Assembly (NCBI RefSeq): GCF_018608325.1
Contig: NZ_JABAZW010000037.1
Location: 18,860 to 53,767 of the forward strand
From: Brevundimonas sp.
GTDB lineage: Bacteria > Pseudomonadota > Alphaproteobacteria > Caulobacterales > Caulobacteraceae
Direction: 5' to 3'
DNA length: 34,908 nt
The position numbers and the translations under genes were made by a program. Below are positions 1 to 8,968 of this stretch, one piece after another. How positions within the stretch are numbered: the stretch's first letter is position 1; each line of letters begins with the position of its first letter. The notes beneath the pieces were generated by a model that saw only the letters and a list, made by a program, of their open reading frames with translations, ran no database searches and was not told where the DNA came from.

Positions 1-1543
1 GGATGAACCAGCGCGGCTCGGCCGTTTCGCCATAGAGACCTTGGCGGAACAGCCAGAAGCGACGGCCTTCGCGGTCTTCAACCCGGTAGTAGTCGCGAGT
101 GCGCTGGCCAGGCGCGCGCCACCATTCGCCGCTGATACGCTCGGGCCCCTCGGCGCGCGTCACCTCGTGCAGGACGCGACGCCAGCGGAACTTCAAGGGA
201 TAGCCGTCGGGGACCTCGGCCAGGGTCTCGACGGGCTGGGGCGGGTCGAACATCTGTAGCGGCCGCAAGGGCGGATCGTCGGGATCAAGGTCGGGCCAGG
301 TCTCGTCGCCATGACCGGCGGCAGCCGGGATCAGCCGCGCCGCGCGCTCGGGAATGTGCGAGGCGAAGGGTTCGAAGCGCAGCACCGCCTCCGGTCCCAG
401 ACGCGCGGTCAGCCGGTCGACCAGACGGCTGAAGGCCTCTTCGCTGGGCGTTTCGCGCTCCAGCCCCTGTTGGGTGGGCGCCAGGGCTTCGGTCCAGAGC
501 GCGGACATCCGCATCTGGTCGAAGCCGAAGCCGGGGTCCAACGGGGCGGCCAGGGCCGACATCCGTTCGCGGAACAGCCGCAGGGTCGCGGCGGCGTCGC
601 GGGTCGGACGGCCGGTGCGGACGACGATGCGGCGCGTCTCGCCGTCCACGCGATAGAAGCCGGCCTCGAAAGCGCGGCCGCCCAAGCCCGTTTGATCCAG
701 CCGGTCCACGGTCTCGACCAGCAGGTCAGAGAGAACCCGTTCGATGTCCTCGGGCGCCGAGATCGGCTCGAAGAAGACGCGGTCGACCACCACGGGCGCG
801 GGCGGGCGATGCGGGGTGATGCGCATGTCCTCGTCGCCTAGAACTCGGGCCAGACGGGTGGGGAAGTCGGCGCCGAAACGAGCGGCCAAGGGCGCGCGGG
901 GCCGGTCGTCCAGATCAGCCAGACGTTTGAGCCCTGCGCGACGCAGGGCCTGTTCCTCCTTATCCGGCAGTTCCAGCGCTGTGACCGACAGGCGACGCGC
1001 GGCGGCGCGTTCCTGGCCGGGCTCGAACCGGCCGGCGGGGCCGAAACGGGCGAGGGCGCGAGCAATCTGGGGCGTCCCCGCCAGGGCGCACCGGGCTTTG
1101 AGACCGGCGCGTTCGGCGCGCGTCTGGATCGTCCGGATCAGGTCTGCTTCGCCGCCGAACAGATGGGCGCAGCCGGTCACGTCCAGCATTAGGCCGTGCG
1201 GCGGGTCCAGCGCGATCATGGGGGTGAAGCGACCGAAATCCTCCAGCACCCGCGCCAGCAGGGCGTCGTCGAGGTCCGGTCGATAGGCGACGACGCGCAG
1301 GGCGGGGGTCCGCGCTCTTGCATCGGCCAGCGCCAGGCCGGGGGACAGTCCCGCTCGCGCTGCGGCCGGATCGACAGCCGCCAGCCTCAGCGCGCCCTTG
1401 ATCTTCTCGGCCAGGACGACAGGCGGCGCGTCCTCAGGCGGCGCGGCGGGCCGCTGTTCCTGTCGCCGCAGCCGGTCGCTGGGCAGCCAGGGGAACCAGA
1501 CCGCCAGATAGCGGCGCGGGCGGACTGAAGGTTCGCTGTTCAC
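1..1543 (-). CDS. imuB: ImuB-like Y-family DNA polymerase, 3' end truncated by window edge (not in ORF track because it has no stop in the window)
   Basis: Minus-strand frame open from a GTG at 1541-1543 to the window edge; translation begins MNSEPSVRPRRYLAVWFPWLPSDRLRRQEQRP... and contains ALADARARTPALRVVAYRPDLDDALL, typical of ImuB; follows imuA directly. Confidence 0.88.
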   Translation of the reverse strand, partial: MNSEPSVRPRRYLAVWFPWLPSDRLRRQEQRPAAPPEDAPPVVLAEKIKGALRLAAVDPAAARAGLSPGLALADARARTPALRVVAYRPDLDDALLARVLEDFGRFTPMIALDPPHGLMLDVTGCAHLFGGEADLIRTIQTRAERAGLKARCALAGTPQIARALARFGPAGRFEPGQERAAARRLSVTALELPDKEEQALRRAGLKRLADLDDRPRAPLAARFGADFPTRLARVLGDEDMRITPHRPPAPVVVDRVFFEPISAPEDIERVLSDLLVETVDRLDQTGLGGRAFEAGFYRVDGETRRIVVRTGRPTRDAAATLRLFRERMSALAAPLDPGFGFDQMRMSALWTEALAPTQQGLERETPSEEAFSRLVDRLTARLGPEAVLRFEPFASHIPERAARLIPAAAGHGDETWPDLDPDDPPLRPLQMFDPPQPVETLAEVPDGYPLKFRWRRVLHEVTRAEGPERISGEWWRAPGQRTRDYYRVEDREGRRFWLFRQGLYGETAEPRWFI

Positions 1544-2222
1544 GATCCCACTCCATGATCCAGGTTCCGGTCGCCCCGCCGCCGCGCCGCCGCAGCAGGG
1601 TCGCCGAAAAAGACGGTCGTCCCGGCGCCCCGCCTTCCAGAGGTTCTGAAGCGTAAGAACCCACCGACCAGCGGGTCTCGGCGGCGCTGGGGCAGGGCAG
1701 GGCGCCCGCCCGCGCCAGGAACAGGGTTGCGCCGCCCGTCTCGGCCGCCAGAGCCAGTCGACGGCTGGCCGTCAGGCTGAAGGCCTTGGCCTCTCCCCAG
1801 GCGCTCAACAGCACCGCTCCTACGGCGGGATTGCGCAGGGCCTCTTCGCCGACGGCCAACAGGGTCTGCACGTCGCGTGTCCGCACCAGCAACAGATCAC
1901 GTGGCGACAGGCCCATCTCATGCAGGCCCGGGCCATGAGGCCGACCTGCTTCCTGGGCCATCATCTCATGCAGACCCCAGACGATGGGACGCCCCGCCGC
2001 CGCCCGCAGCGCCATGCCCAGGCCGAAGGCGCTGACCGCCACGGCGTCGACTGGGGCGGAGGCATAGAGATCGTGCAGAACGCCTTCGGCCAAAGGTGCG
2101 AAGGCGTCGTCACTTCCCGCGCGCATGCCCACGCCGACACGACGACCGCCGGATCGATCTAGGGCTTCAAGGCGGCTCTTCAGCGCCGCCAACGCATCAG
2201 GTTGCGAACAAATGTTCCTCAT
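1434..2222 (-). CDS. imuA: ImuA, SOS-inducible translesion mutagenesis accessory protein
   Basis: ORF MRNICSQPDALAALKSRLEALD...WGLHEMMAQEAGRPHGPGLHEMGLSPRDLLLVRTRDVQTLLAVGEEALRNPAVGAVLLSAWGEAKAF; upstream of imuB; LexA box at start. Confidence 0.87.
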   Translation of the reverse strand: MRNICSQPDALAALKSRLEALDRSGGRRVGVGMRAGSDDAFAPLAEGVLHDLYASAPVDAVAVSAFGLGMALRAAAGRPIVWGLHEMMAQEAGRPHGPGLHEMGLSPRDLLLVRTRDVQTLLAVGEEALRNPAVGAVLLSAWGEAKAFSLTASRRLALAAETGGATLFLARAGALPCPSAAETRWSVGSYASEPLEGGAPGRPSFSATLLRRRGGGATGTWIMEWDREQRTFSPPAPLSGGLVPLAAQRPAAATGTAARRAA

Positions 2223-2228
2223 TTGTTC
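2214..2228 (-). promoter_or_regulatory. LexA (SOS) box, alphaproteobacterial type GTTC-N7-GTTC
   Basis: GTTCctcatttGTTC (minus strand GAACaaatgagGAAC), exact match to the known alphaproteobacterial LexA consensus, immediately at imuA. Confidence 0.88.
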
Positions 2229-2447
2229 TATATGCGCTCTTATCCCTGGGAGGAGTCAAGCAGGGCCGTGTGGTGGACTAAATCGGACCGTCGGCAAAGG
2301 GCAGGAATGTCGCTTTTCTGGCAGAGCGGCGATGACGTGTTCTGGCGCTTACAGCCTATTGGTTTTCCAGCGCCGAATATTGCCTTCAACCCTATTTTAG
2401 CGGCCTGTTGCTTCCAGATATCTTCCAACTGGCGTCACTCAGAGAGC

Positions 2448-3578
2448 TTACAGGCAGGCCGGGTTGAAGCGTTCCTGACTGGCCCATGTGCAGGACCCGT
2501 CGATGCAGTCGATCAGGTTGCTGGGGAAGTTATTGGTGGCGTGGTCAAAGACCTGGAACCAGCCGCCATCGTCCCAGACGGCTGTGGGCATGTGCATTTC
2601 CGAGGCGTGCTTGGCCTGGAAGCGGCTGTAGAACAGGCGGACGTTGTTGCAGTTCATGGTCGGCAGGCGGCTGTGCCAGCCGACGCCCCATTCGCCGATG
2701 TAGACGGGCATGCCTGCGCCGGTGGTGGAGGCCCACTGCGCCATGATCTCCATGGGGCCGCGAATGTCGGCGTCGGTCCAGGCGTCGGCGTAGTCGCCCT
2801 GATTGTCGCCTGCGAACGCCCAGGGATTATAGTGGTGGAAGGTCGCCATCACATAGGGGTCGCGTCCGCCGCCGACCTTGGAAAGGTTCGGCCAGGCCTG
2901 GGCCATTTCCGCTGCGCCGAACCACTGATTGCCGCCGATGATGACGATGCGTTTTGCGTCCCTGGCTCTGATCTTGTCGTAAGCCAGTCCCGTCATGTTG
3001 CGCAGCGTGGCGGGCGGCATCGGGTCGTGGTTGGCCAGATGGGGTTCGTTCAGGATTTCGAACATCAGGCGATGGTCGCGATCGCCGTACAGGTCGCTGA
3101 TTTCCGACCACAGCTGCTCCAGCACCTGAGCCTTGCCGTCTTCCTTCAGGCGTTTCTCGTGGTGGGCGTTGAGCACCACATAGAGGCCGGGCTTGGACAG
3201 GGCGTAGTCGATGACTTCTGTCAGAGCGGCGAGGCGCGGAGCGGAGCGGTCGATGCGGCCCGTGTCAGGATCGGCAAGGGTGGTTCCGGCGACCTCTTCG
3301 GTCCAGGTGACGGGGATTCTCAGGTTACGGAACCCACGCGCATAATAGGCGTCGATCTTGGGGCGCGCGGCCTCCAGCGTCGCCGGATGCTGGCTGTTGT
3401 CGAACATCTGGCCCAGGTTGAAACCCTTGCCCATCTGTGCGGCGGCTTCACGCGCCGTTGGGGCGGGTGCGCTCTGGACGACAGGGGGCGCGGTCTGCGC
3501 CGATGCGGCCGAAACGACCGTGGATGCGAGAAGCGCGGCGGCGGCGAATGCGGCGGCGCGGAACCAAGTCTTGCTCAT
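2448..3578 (-). CDS. Secreted glycoside hydrolase family 5 (endoglucanase/cellulase-like)
   Basis: Signal peptide MSKTWFRAAAFAAAALLASTVVSAASAQ; GH5 motifs NLRIPVTW, LNAHHE, FEILNEPH (acid/base Glu), YIGEWGVG (nucleophile Glu). Confidence 0.9.
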   Translation of the reverse strand: MSKTWFRAAAFAAAALLASTVVSAASAQTAPPVVQSAPAPTAREAAAQMGKGFNLGQMFDNSQHPATLEAARPKIDAYYARGFRNLRIPVTWTEEVAGTTLADPDTGRIDRSAPRLAALTEVIDYALSKPGLYVVLNAHHEKRLKEDGKAQVLEQLWSEISDLYGDRDHRLMFEILNEPHLANHDPMPPATLRNMTGLAYDKIRARDAKRIVIIGGNQWFGAAEMAQAWPNLSKVGGGRDPYVMATFHHYNPWAFAGDNQGDYADAWTDADIRGPMEIMAQWASTTGAGMPVYIGEWGVGWHSRLPTMNCNNVRLFYSRFQAKHASEMHMPTAVWDDGGWFQVFDHATNNFPSNLIDCIDGSCTWASQERFNPACL

Positions 3579-3622
3579 TGAATGGACCCTCCGCCGCCCA
3601 TTTTAAGGCCTTGATTTCGAAT

Positions 3623-3637
3623 TTGACAGCGCTGTCG
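3623..3637. promoter_or_regulatory. Candidate LacI-family operator upstream of the GH5 gene
   Basis: TTGACAGCGCTGTCG; core identical to the perfect palindrome at 6076-6091; 45 bp upstream of the GH5 start codon. Confidence 0.75.
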
Positions 3638-3646
3638 TAATGTCAA

Positions 3647-4900
3647 CTATCGCGCGCGCCTGACACCTTCTACGGTCAGGCCGCCCAGCAAGGCTATGCC
3701 TGCGCACGCCATCATCAGCATGGGCCAGTCGGAGCGGTCGGTTCCCAGCGCGGCTATAGCCAGCACGGGCGCCAGGACGGCGGGCAGGGTGTTGGTCAGG
3801 TTCATCACGCCCAGGTCCCTGGCGGTATGGCGTCGCGAGGGGAGGATCTGGGCGACCAGGGCGGTGTCCACCGTCGTGTAAAGTCCGAAGCCCAGCCCGT
3901 AGAGCACATAGCCGAGAAGCGGTCCCGGCCATTTGGGATAGAAGGCGAAGATCAGAAGCCCGCCCGCGATCAGGACGGCCGACAGCAGGATGAAGGGCTT
4001 TCGACGGCCGAAAAGGTCTGAAACCAATCCGCCGACAAAGCCTGCCGCAAGGGTAAGAAACGTGGAGAAGGCGATCAGCCGCGCCAGACCGCTCTCGACT
4101 GTCGAGCCAGGAAACTGGCTTTCGTACCGGGCGTGGTCGGCCAGGTAGAACAACATGTAGGCGCTGATCACGCTGACGGAAATCTGGAAGCAGAAGCGTG
4201 ACGTCCAGACAAACCCGAAGTCGAGATCAAGTCCCTTTCGGATTATGGGGGAGGGCGCGGCGTCCCTGATTTGCCGCCGAACCGGTGCGGACGGCGCCTC
4301 TTTCCAGATGACCAGCAGCGGCAGAATGCAAAGGATCACCAGCAGGCTGAGGGCGCTCATCCGTGCTGAAATATCGGACAGGGCGGGCGCCGCGATCAGA
4401 ACCCCGCTTGCGGCGCCGATGGGGGCGGCTATGCCGATGAAGGCGGCCACCTGACCCTTCTGGTCGTCGGGCACCATGTCGGCGAAGACAGCGTGGAGCG
4501 GCGCGAACAGCAGGTTGAAGGCAAACTGGAAGGTCATGACGCCCGCCAGAAGGGCGAGCGGCGTGGAGGCTCTGGCGATCAGGGCATAGGCGCAGACGAC
4601 CCCGATCAGGCCGCAAAGCACCCACGGGCGCCGTTTGCCGAAAGGGCTGGCGGTGCGGTCGCTGGCCCAGCCGATGGCCAAGTTGGCGACGCTGGCCGTC
4701 ACCGCGCCCCACAGAGTCACCAGACTGAGCAGGCCGATCTTGTCAGCAGGCGCGATGGCTTCGGCCTGCATGGGCGTCAGCAGGCTGAGAAGAGGGACAA
4801 AAGCAATATAGGCCCCGATATAGGCCAGGGTCAGAACGGCGATGAACCCCGCAGAGACGCGCGTGGTGGGCGTCCGTTCAACATCATCAACAGTCTGCAT
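3647..4900 (-). CDS. MFS transporter, probable saccharide uptake (GPH/SLC45-like)
   Basis: 12-TM-like hydrophobic pattern, MFS signatures GWASDRTASPFGKRRPWV and GGLVSDLFGRRKPF; start chosen at MQTVDDVERTPTTRV rather than the ORF-track upstream Met. Confidence 0.83.
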   Translation of the reverse strand: MQTVDDVERTPTTRVSAGFIAVLTLAYIGAYIAFVPLLSLLTPMQAEAIAPADKIGLLSLVTLWGAVTASVANLAIGWASDRTASPFGKRRPWVLCGLIGVVCAYALIARASTPLALLAGVMTFQFAFNLLFAPLHAVFADMVPDDQKGQVAAFIGIAAPIGAASGVLIAAPALSDISARMSALSLLVILCILPLLVIWKEAPSAPVRRQIRDAAPSPIIRKGLDLDFGFVWTSRFCFQISVSVISAYMLFYLADHARYESQFPGSTVESGLARLIAFSTFLTLAAGFVGGLVSDLFGRRKPFILLSAVLIAGGLLIFAFYPKWPGPLLGYVLYGLGFGLYTTVDTALVAQILPSRRHTARDLGVMNLTNTLPAVLAPVLAIAALGTDRSDWPMLMMACAGIALLGGLTVEGVRRAR

Positions 4901-5027
4901 GGTGCTAAACTGTGGCGATTGTCGCCAAGCTTCGCGAGCGAAATCTTGCGACGCCGTCCGCAAACACGGCATAGGACATATTCGAAGCGGCGACGGGGTG
5001 CGGTCGTCAGCAGGGACTCGGTCCAGA

Positions 5028-6062
5028 ATGCCGGCGACAATCTATGATGTGGCCGCTCTTGCCGGCGTTTCCATCAAATCGGTCTCACGCGTGCTCAACC
5101 GCGAGCCCAATGTCAGCGCGGCGCTCCAGGCCAAGGTTCAGGACGCCGTCAATAGTCTGGACTATCGACCGAGCCTGTCGGCCAGAACACTCGCCGGATC
5201 GTCCTCCTATCTGATCGCGGCCTTTGTTGATGCGGATCTGACGCTGGAGCACTGGCGCAGCGGGCGTGGCAGCGATTACCTAAGCCGTCTTCAGTTTGGC
5301 GCCCTCGTTGAGTGCCGCAAGGCTGGATACCATCTGCTCGTGGAGTTGGTGGACTATGGCGCGTCCAGCCTGGAGGCGCGGCTGTCGGCCCTGTTGCGTT
5401 CGCTGCGGCCCGACGGCGTCCTGTTGACCCCGCCCAATGCCGATGATCCGACCGTTCTGGATATCCTTGAGCGCAACGGCACGCCCTTCGTGCGGTTGGG
5501 GGCGGATCGCGACCTGGGCCGGGGCATGCGCGTCTTCATGGATGATCGTAAGGCCGCGGCGGACATGACGGCTCACTTGATTGGTCTGGGGCATCGCAGG
5601 ATCGGTTTCGTTTCGGGGCCAGCCGCCTATCCTGCCAGCCAGGCCCGGCGTCTGGGCTATGAAGAGGCGCTTTCGGCCCATGATTTGATCACCGAGCCTG
5701 AACTGATCGTCGAGGGTGATTTCACCTTTGCTTCGGGCCAAAGGGCGGGGAAGGCGTTGCTGACAAGCACCCGTCGGCCCAGCGCGATTTTCGCCAGCAA
5801 TGACGACATGGCGCTGGGGGTTCTGAACGCGGCGGCGTCTCTGGGCGTGTCCACGCCAGGCGGAGTTTCGGTCTGCGGTTTCGACGATACGCCCAGCGCG
5901 ATGTTCAGCACGCCGCCCCTGACAACCGTGCGCCAACCTGTCGCCGAGATGGCCGCTGCGGCGACGCGGATGCTGCTGGAAGCGGCGCGCGACCCCGCCC
6001 GAACGGTGAAGAAGATCGACTACACCCTCGTGGAACGGGCTTCGACCCAGCCGCCTGGCTAA
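5028..6062 (+). CDS. LacI-family transcriptional regulator
   Basis: Start MPATIYDVAALAGVSIKSVSRVLNREPNVSAALQAKV (LacI HTH plus hinge); periplasmic-binding-like domain with SGPAAYPASQARRLGYEEAL and ASNDDMALGVL...VCGFDDTPSA; divergent from the MFS gene. Confidence 0.93.
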   Translation: MPATIYDVAALAGVSIKSVSRVLNREPNVSAALQAKVQDAVNSLDYRPSLSARTLAGSSSYLIAAFVDADLTLEHWRSGRGSDYLSRLQFGALVECRKAGYHLLVELVDYGASSLEARLSALLRSLRPDGVLLTPPNADDPTVLDILERNGTPFVRLGADRDLGRGMRVFMDDRKAAADMTAHLIGLGHRRIGFVSGPAAYPASQARRLGYEEALSAHDLITEPELIVEGDFTFASGQRAGKALLTSTRRPSAIFASNDDMALGVLNAAASLGVSTPGGVSVCGFDDTPSAMFSTPPLTTVRQPVAEMAAAATRMLLEAARDPARTVKKIDYTLVERASTQPPG

Positions 6063-6075
6063 TTCAAGATGATCA

Positions 6076-6091
6076 TTGACAGCGCTGTCAA
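6076..6091. promoter_or_regulatory. Candidate LacI-family operator upstream of the TonB-dependent receptor
   Basis: TTGACAGCGCTGTCAA, perfect 16-bp palindrome ~90 bp upstream of the TBDR start and just after the lacI stop. Confidence 0.8.
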
Positions 6092-6181
6092 ACAGCGTCA
6101 GTTTCAACCTGGGAACGGCGCATCGTCGGGTGTGTCATCAGTTGGAGCTCTGCAGAACAGGGCCCACGGGGAGGGAAGACC

Positions 6182-8899
6182 ATGATCTGCTTCAAACAAT
6201 CGCTTCTGCTTGGCTGCGCCACACTGGCGATCGCCGCTGGTCCGGGACGGGTGTGGGCCCAGACCGCACCGCCCGCCGGCGCGCCGCGGGATCAGGCCAC
6301 AGATGTCGGCGACGTGGTGGTCACGGCCGAGCGCCGCGAGCAGTCGCTTCAGAAATATGCGGGCGTTGCACAGGCGATCTCGGGCCAGGATCTGCGGGCC
6401 GTGGGCATCGATCAGATCGAGGATCTGCAATCGGCGGTTCCGGGCCTGTCGATCTCCAATCAGGAAGGCAATGTCCAGATCTACATCCGCGGCGTGGGCA
6501 CGGCCAACAACACCGAGCTGGGCGATCCCTCGGCGGCGACCCACCTAAACGGCGTCTATCTGCCGCGTCCGCGTGGCCTGGGCGGCATGTTCTTCGACAT
6601 CTCACGCGTTGAAATCGCCAAGGGCCCGCAAGGCACCCTGCGCGGCCGCAACGCCGTCGCCGGCACGTTGAACATCATTCCGAACATGCCGCGTCTGGGC
6701 GACCGCAGTGGTTACGCCCAGGCCGAGATCGGCACGCTGGACACTTCGGGATATGAGGCCGCGCTCAACCTGCCGATCGGCGAGGATCAGGCGGTCCGTC
6801 TGGCTATCTACGGCGTAGATCGCGGCACGGCCTATAAGAATGTCGGCAACGACAGCTCGCTGAAGCCGACCGGCATTCAGGAGCTGTTCTCGGCCCGCGC
6901 CTCGTATCTGTACAAGCCCAATGACCGCTTCAAGCTGACCCTGATGGGCGACTATGAATCCGAGCGCGGCACGGGCTATCCCGCCACCAACATCCGCAAC
7001 GGCCTGGTCAATGGCGGCAAGCCGGACAATCTGGAGCTGCGTGAAGTCCTGTTCCGCGGGCCGCAGGGGCTGGTCGAGAACGACAACTGGGGTCTGGCGC
7101 TCAACGCCTCGTATGACTTCGGTCCTGCCGTGCTCGAATATTCGGCCAGCCGACGCGACGTCGACTATTATCAGGTCAACGCCGCCAACGAGGGCGTCGT
7201 GCGTCCCGGCTATGGCGCCGCCAATGTTGATTACGACAACTTCGGCACGCAGTACTGGCTGACGAAATCCACGTCGGACATCCACGAGCTTCGCCTGTCG
7301 TCGCCTGCGGATTCCAAGGCGGTCTGGTCGACCGGCCTGTTCTATTTCAAGGAAGAGCAGCAGGTCGGCTTCCTGTCTGTCGTGGATAAGGGCCAGTTCT
7401 ACTCGGGCACCGAGTTCACCTTCCCGGACGTGAAGTCTGACTCCTTCGCCGCCTATTTCGACATCACCTACCCGGTCACGGATCAGCTGCGCCTGAAGGG
7501 CGGCTTCCGCTACACCGAAGAGAACAAGTCGCGTAACGGCGTCGGCGGCAACTGGGCGTTGGGCCTGGGTTCGCTGGACTACAACTGCTGCTTCAACTCC
7601 CGCTTGGGCACCGAGGGCTTCCGCCCGATCTTCACCGGCCGTGAAAGCTATGTCGCGCCGACGCCTGGCAATAATCAGGAAGCGGCTAAATACTTCATGG
7701 GCGCCTTCCGTCCCGGCGCGCGCGACACCTTCCTGGATCAGATCGCCGGCGTCGCCGACGGTTCGCGTCCGAACGGCACCTGCATCAACCGTCCCGACAT
7801 CCAGCCCGGCGGCGGAGGTCAGGTCTGCCCCGCGAACGGCCAGCACAGCTTCTTCCAGATCTCGGCGCCCGGCGCTCAGGTCGGTTCGTATGAAGACAGC
7901 TTCAACGACTACCGCGTCGGCTTCGAATACGACCTGACCGACAAGAACCTGTTCTACGGCGCGATCTCGACGGGTCACAAGTCGGGCGGCTTCAACGACA
8001 CGATCACGATCAATGGCGTGCAGACGGCGCCGATGTTCTCGCCGGAATCGGTCACCCTGTTCGAGCTGGGCACGAAGAACACCTTCCGCCCGGCCAGCGG
8101 CCGCATCGATCTGAACGCCAACGTCTTCTATTATGACTATGCCGATCAGGTCTTCCAGACCCTGGTGTCGTTGGGCACCGGACCGGGCGGAGCCAGCGCC
8201 GGCTTCTCGCAACAGAACATCAACGTCGCCCAATCGACCATCAAGGGCTTCGAGTTGGAGACCCGGTTCGACCTGCCGTTCCGCTCGCGCCTGGACATCA
8301 TCGCCGCCTATATCGACGCCAAGGCCGACAATGGCGCCCTGACGGATACGCGCGGCACGGACTACGGCGACGGCACGCCCAACTTCAACGTCAACATCGC
8401 CAAGAACGAACTGCCCAACGTCTCCAAGGTGAACCTCAATGCTCACTTCCAGAAGACGATGGATCTGTTCGGCGGTCGCGCTGACTTCCACCTGCTGGCC
8501 AACTACCGCTCGTCCTTCTACCTGAACATCTACAACGAGATGCCGGTCATCCAATATGTGGCCCGTCCGTCGGATCCGGCAGGACAGGCCGCCTATGACG
8601 CCTTCAAGGCCTCGATGGCGGGAACCACGGTCGATCCGAACGCGGCTCTGACCAGCCCCTTCCTGCGCAGCACCCCGGCCCGCGACGGCGGCTTCTGGGC
8701 GCGTCAGCAGGGTTATGTGACGGTCAATCTCGGCGCGGGCTGGGAACCCTCCAGCGGCCGCTATCGTGTCGAGGCCTATGTGAACAATGCGTTCGACGAG
8801 ACGGTCGTCGAGAAACAACTGGTCTCGGATGAGGTGGTCAACGTCCTCTTCCTGAACCAGCCGCGCACAGCCGGCATTCGCCTGCGCGCGAACTTCTGA
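6182..8899 (+). CDS. TonB-dependent receptor (probable oligosaccharide importer)
   Basis: Signal peptide MICFKQSLLLGCATLAIAAGPGRVWAQ; TonB-box/plug DVVVTAERREQSLQKYAGVAQAISGQDL, IYIRGVGT, VEIAKGPQGTLRGRNAVAGTLNI; C-terminal RTAGIRLRANF ending in Phe. Confidence 0.93.
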   Translation: MICFKQSLLLGCATLAIAAGPGRVWAQTAPPAGAPRDQATDVGDVVVTAERREQSLQKYAGVAQAISGQDLRAVGIDQIEDLQSAVPGLSISNQEGNVQIYIRGVGTANNTELGDPSAATHLNGVYLPRPRGLGGMFFDISRVEIAKGPQGTLRGRNAVAGTLNIIPNMPRLGDRSGYAQAEIGTLDTSGYEAALNLPIGEDQAVRLAIYGVDRGTAYKNVGNDSSLKPTGIQELFSARASYLYKPNDRFKLTLMGDYESERGTGYPATNIRNGLVNGGKPDNLELREVLFRGPQGLVENDNWGLALNASYDFGPAVLEYSASRRDVDYYQVNAANEGVVRPGYGAANVDYDNFGTQYWLTKSTSDIHELRLSSPADSKAVWSTGLFYFKEEQQVGFLSVVDKGQFYSGTEFTFPDVKSDSFAAYFDITYPVTDQLRLKGGFRYTEENKSRNGVGGNWALGLGSLDYNCCFNSRLGTEGFRPIFTGRESYVAPTPGNNQEAAKYFMGAFRPGARDTFLDQIAGVADGSRPNGTCINRPDIQPGGGGQVCPANGQHSFFQISAPGAQVGSYEDSFNDYRVGFEYDLTDKNLFYGAISTGHKSGGFNDTITINGVQTAPMFSPESVTLFELGTKNTFRPASGRIDLNANVFYYDYADQVFQTLVSLGTGPGGASAGFSQQNINVAQSTIKGFELETRFDLPFRSRLDIIAAYIDAKADNGALTDTRGTDYGDGTPNFNVNIAKNELPNVSKVNLNAHFQKTMDLFGGRADFHLLANYRSSFYLNIYNEMPVIQYVARPSDPAGQAAYDAFKASMAGTTVDPNAALTSPFLRSTPARDGGFWARQQGYVTVNLGAGWEPSSGRYRVEAYVNNAFDETVVEKQLVSDEVVNVLFLNQPRTAGIRLRANF

Positions 8900-8910
8900 T
8901 CCCTCACTGA

Positions 8911-8948
8911 GGCGGCGTTGGTCCACGGATCGGCGCCGCCATTTTTTG
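8911..8948 (+). terminator. Probable Rho-independent terminator between the TBDR and GH3 genes
   Basis: GGCGGCG-N16-CGCCGCC followed by aTTTTTTg. Confidence 0.7.
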
Positions 8949-8968
8949 TATTTTGTCCGAGGTCCCGC

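Noticed and set aside
311-841. Plus-strand ORFs in the first 1.5 kb
   Set aside because: Shadow ORFs of imuB, which is open on the minus strand to the window edge and therefore missing from the ORF track
2240-2428. 62-aa minus-strand ORF between imuA and GH5
   Set aside because: No recognisable domain, no clear RBS; it ends next to the imuA promoter and is probably chance
2202-3581. 459-aa plus-strand ORF opposite the GH5 gene
   Set aside because: Shadow ORF; the minus strand has signal peptide and both GH5 catalytic glutamates
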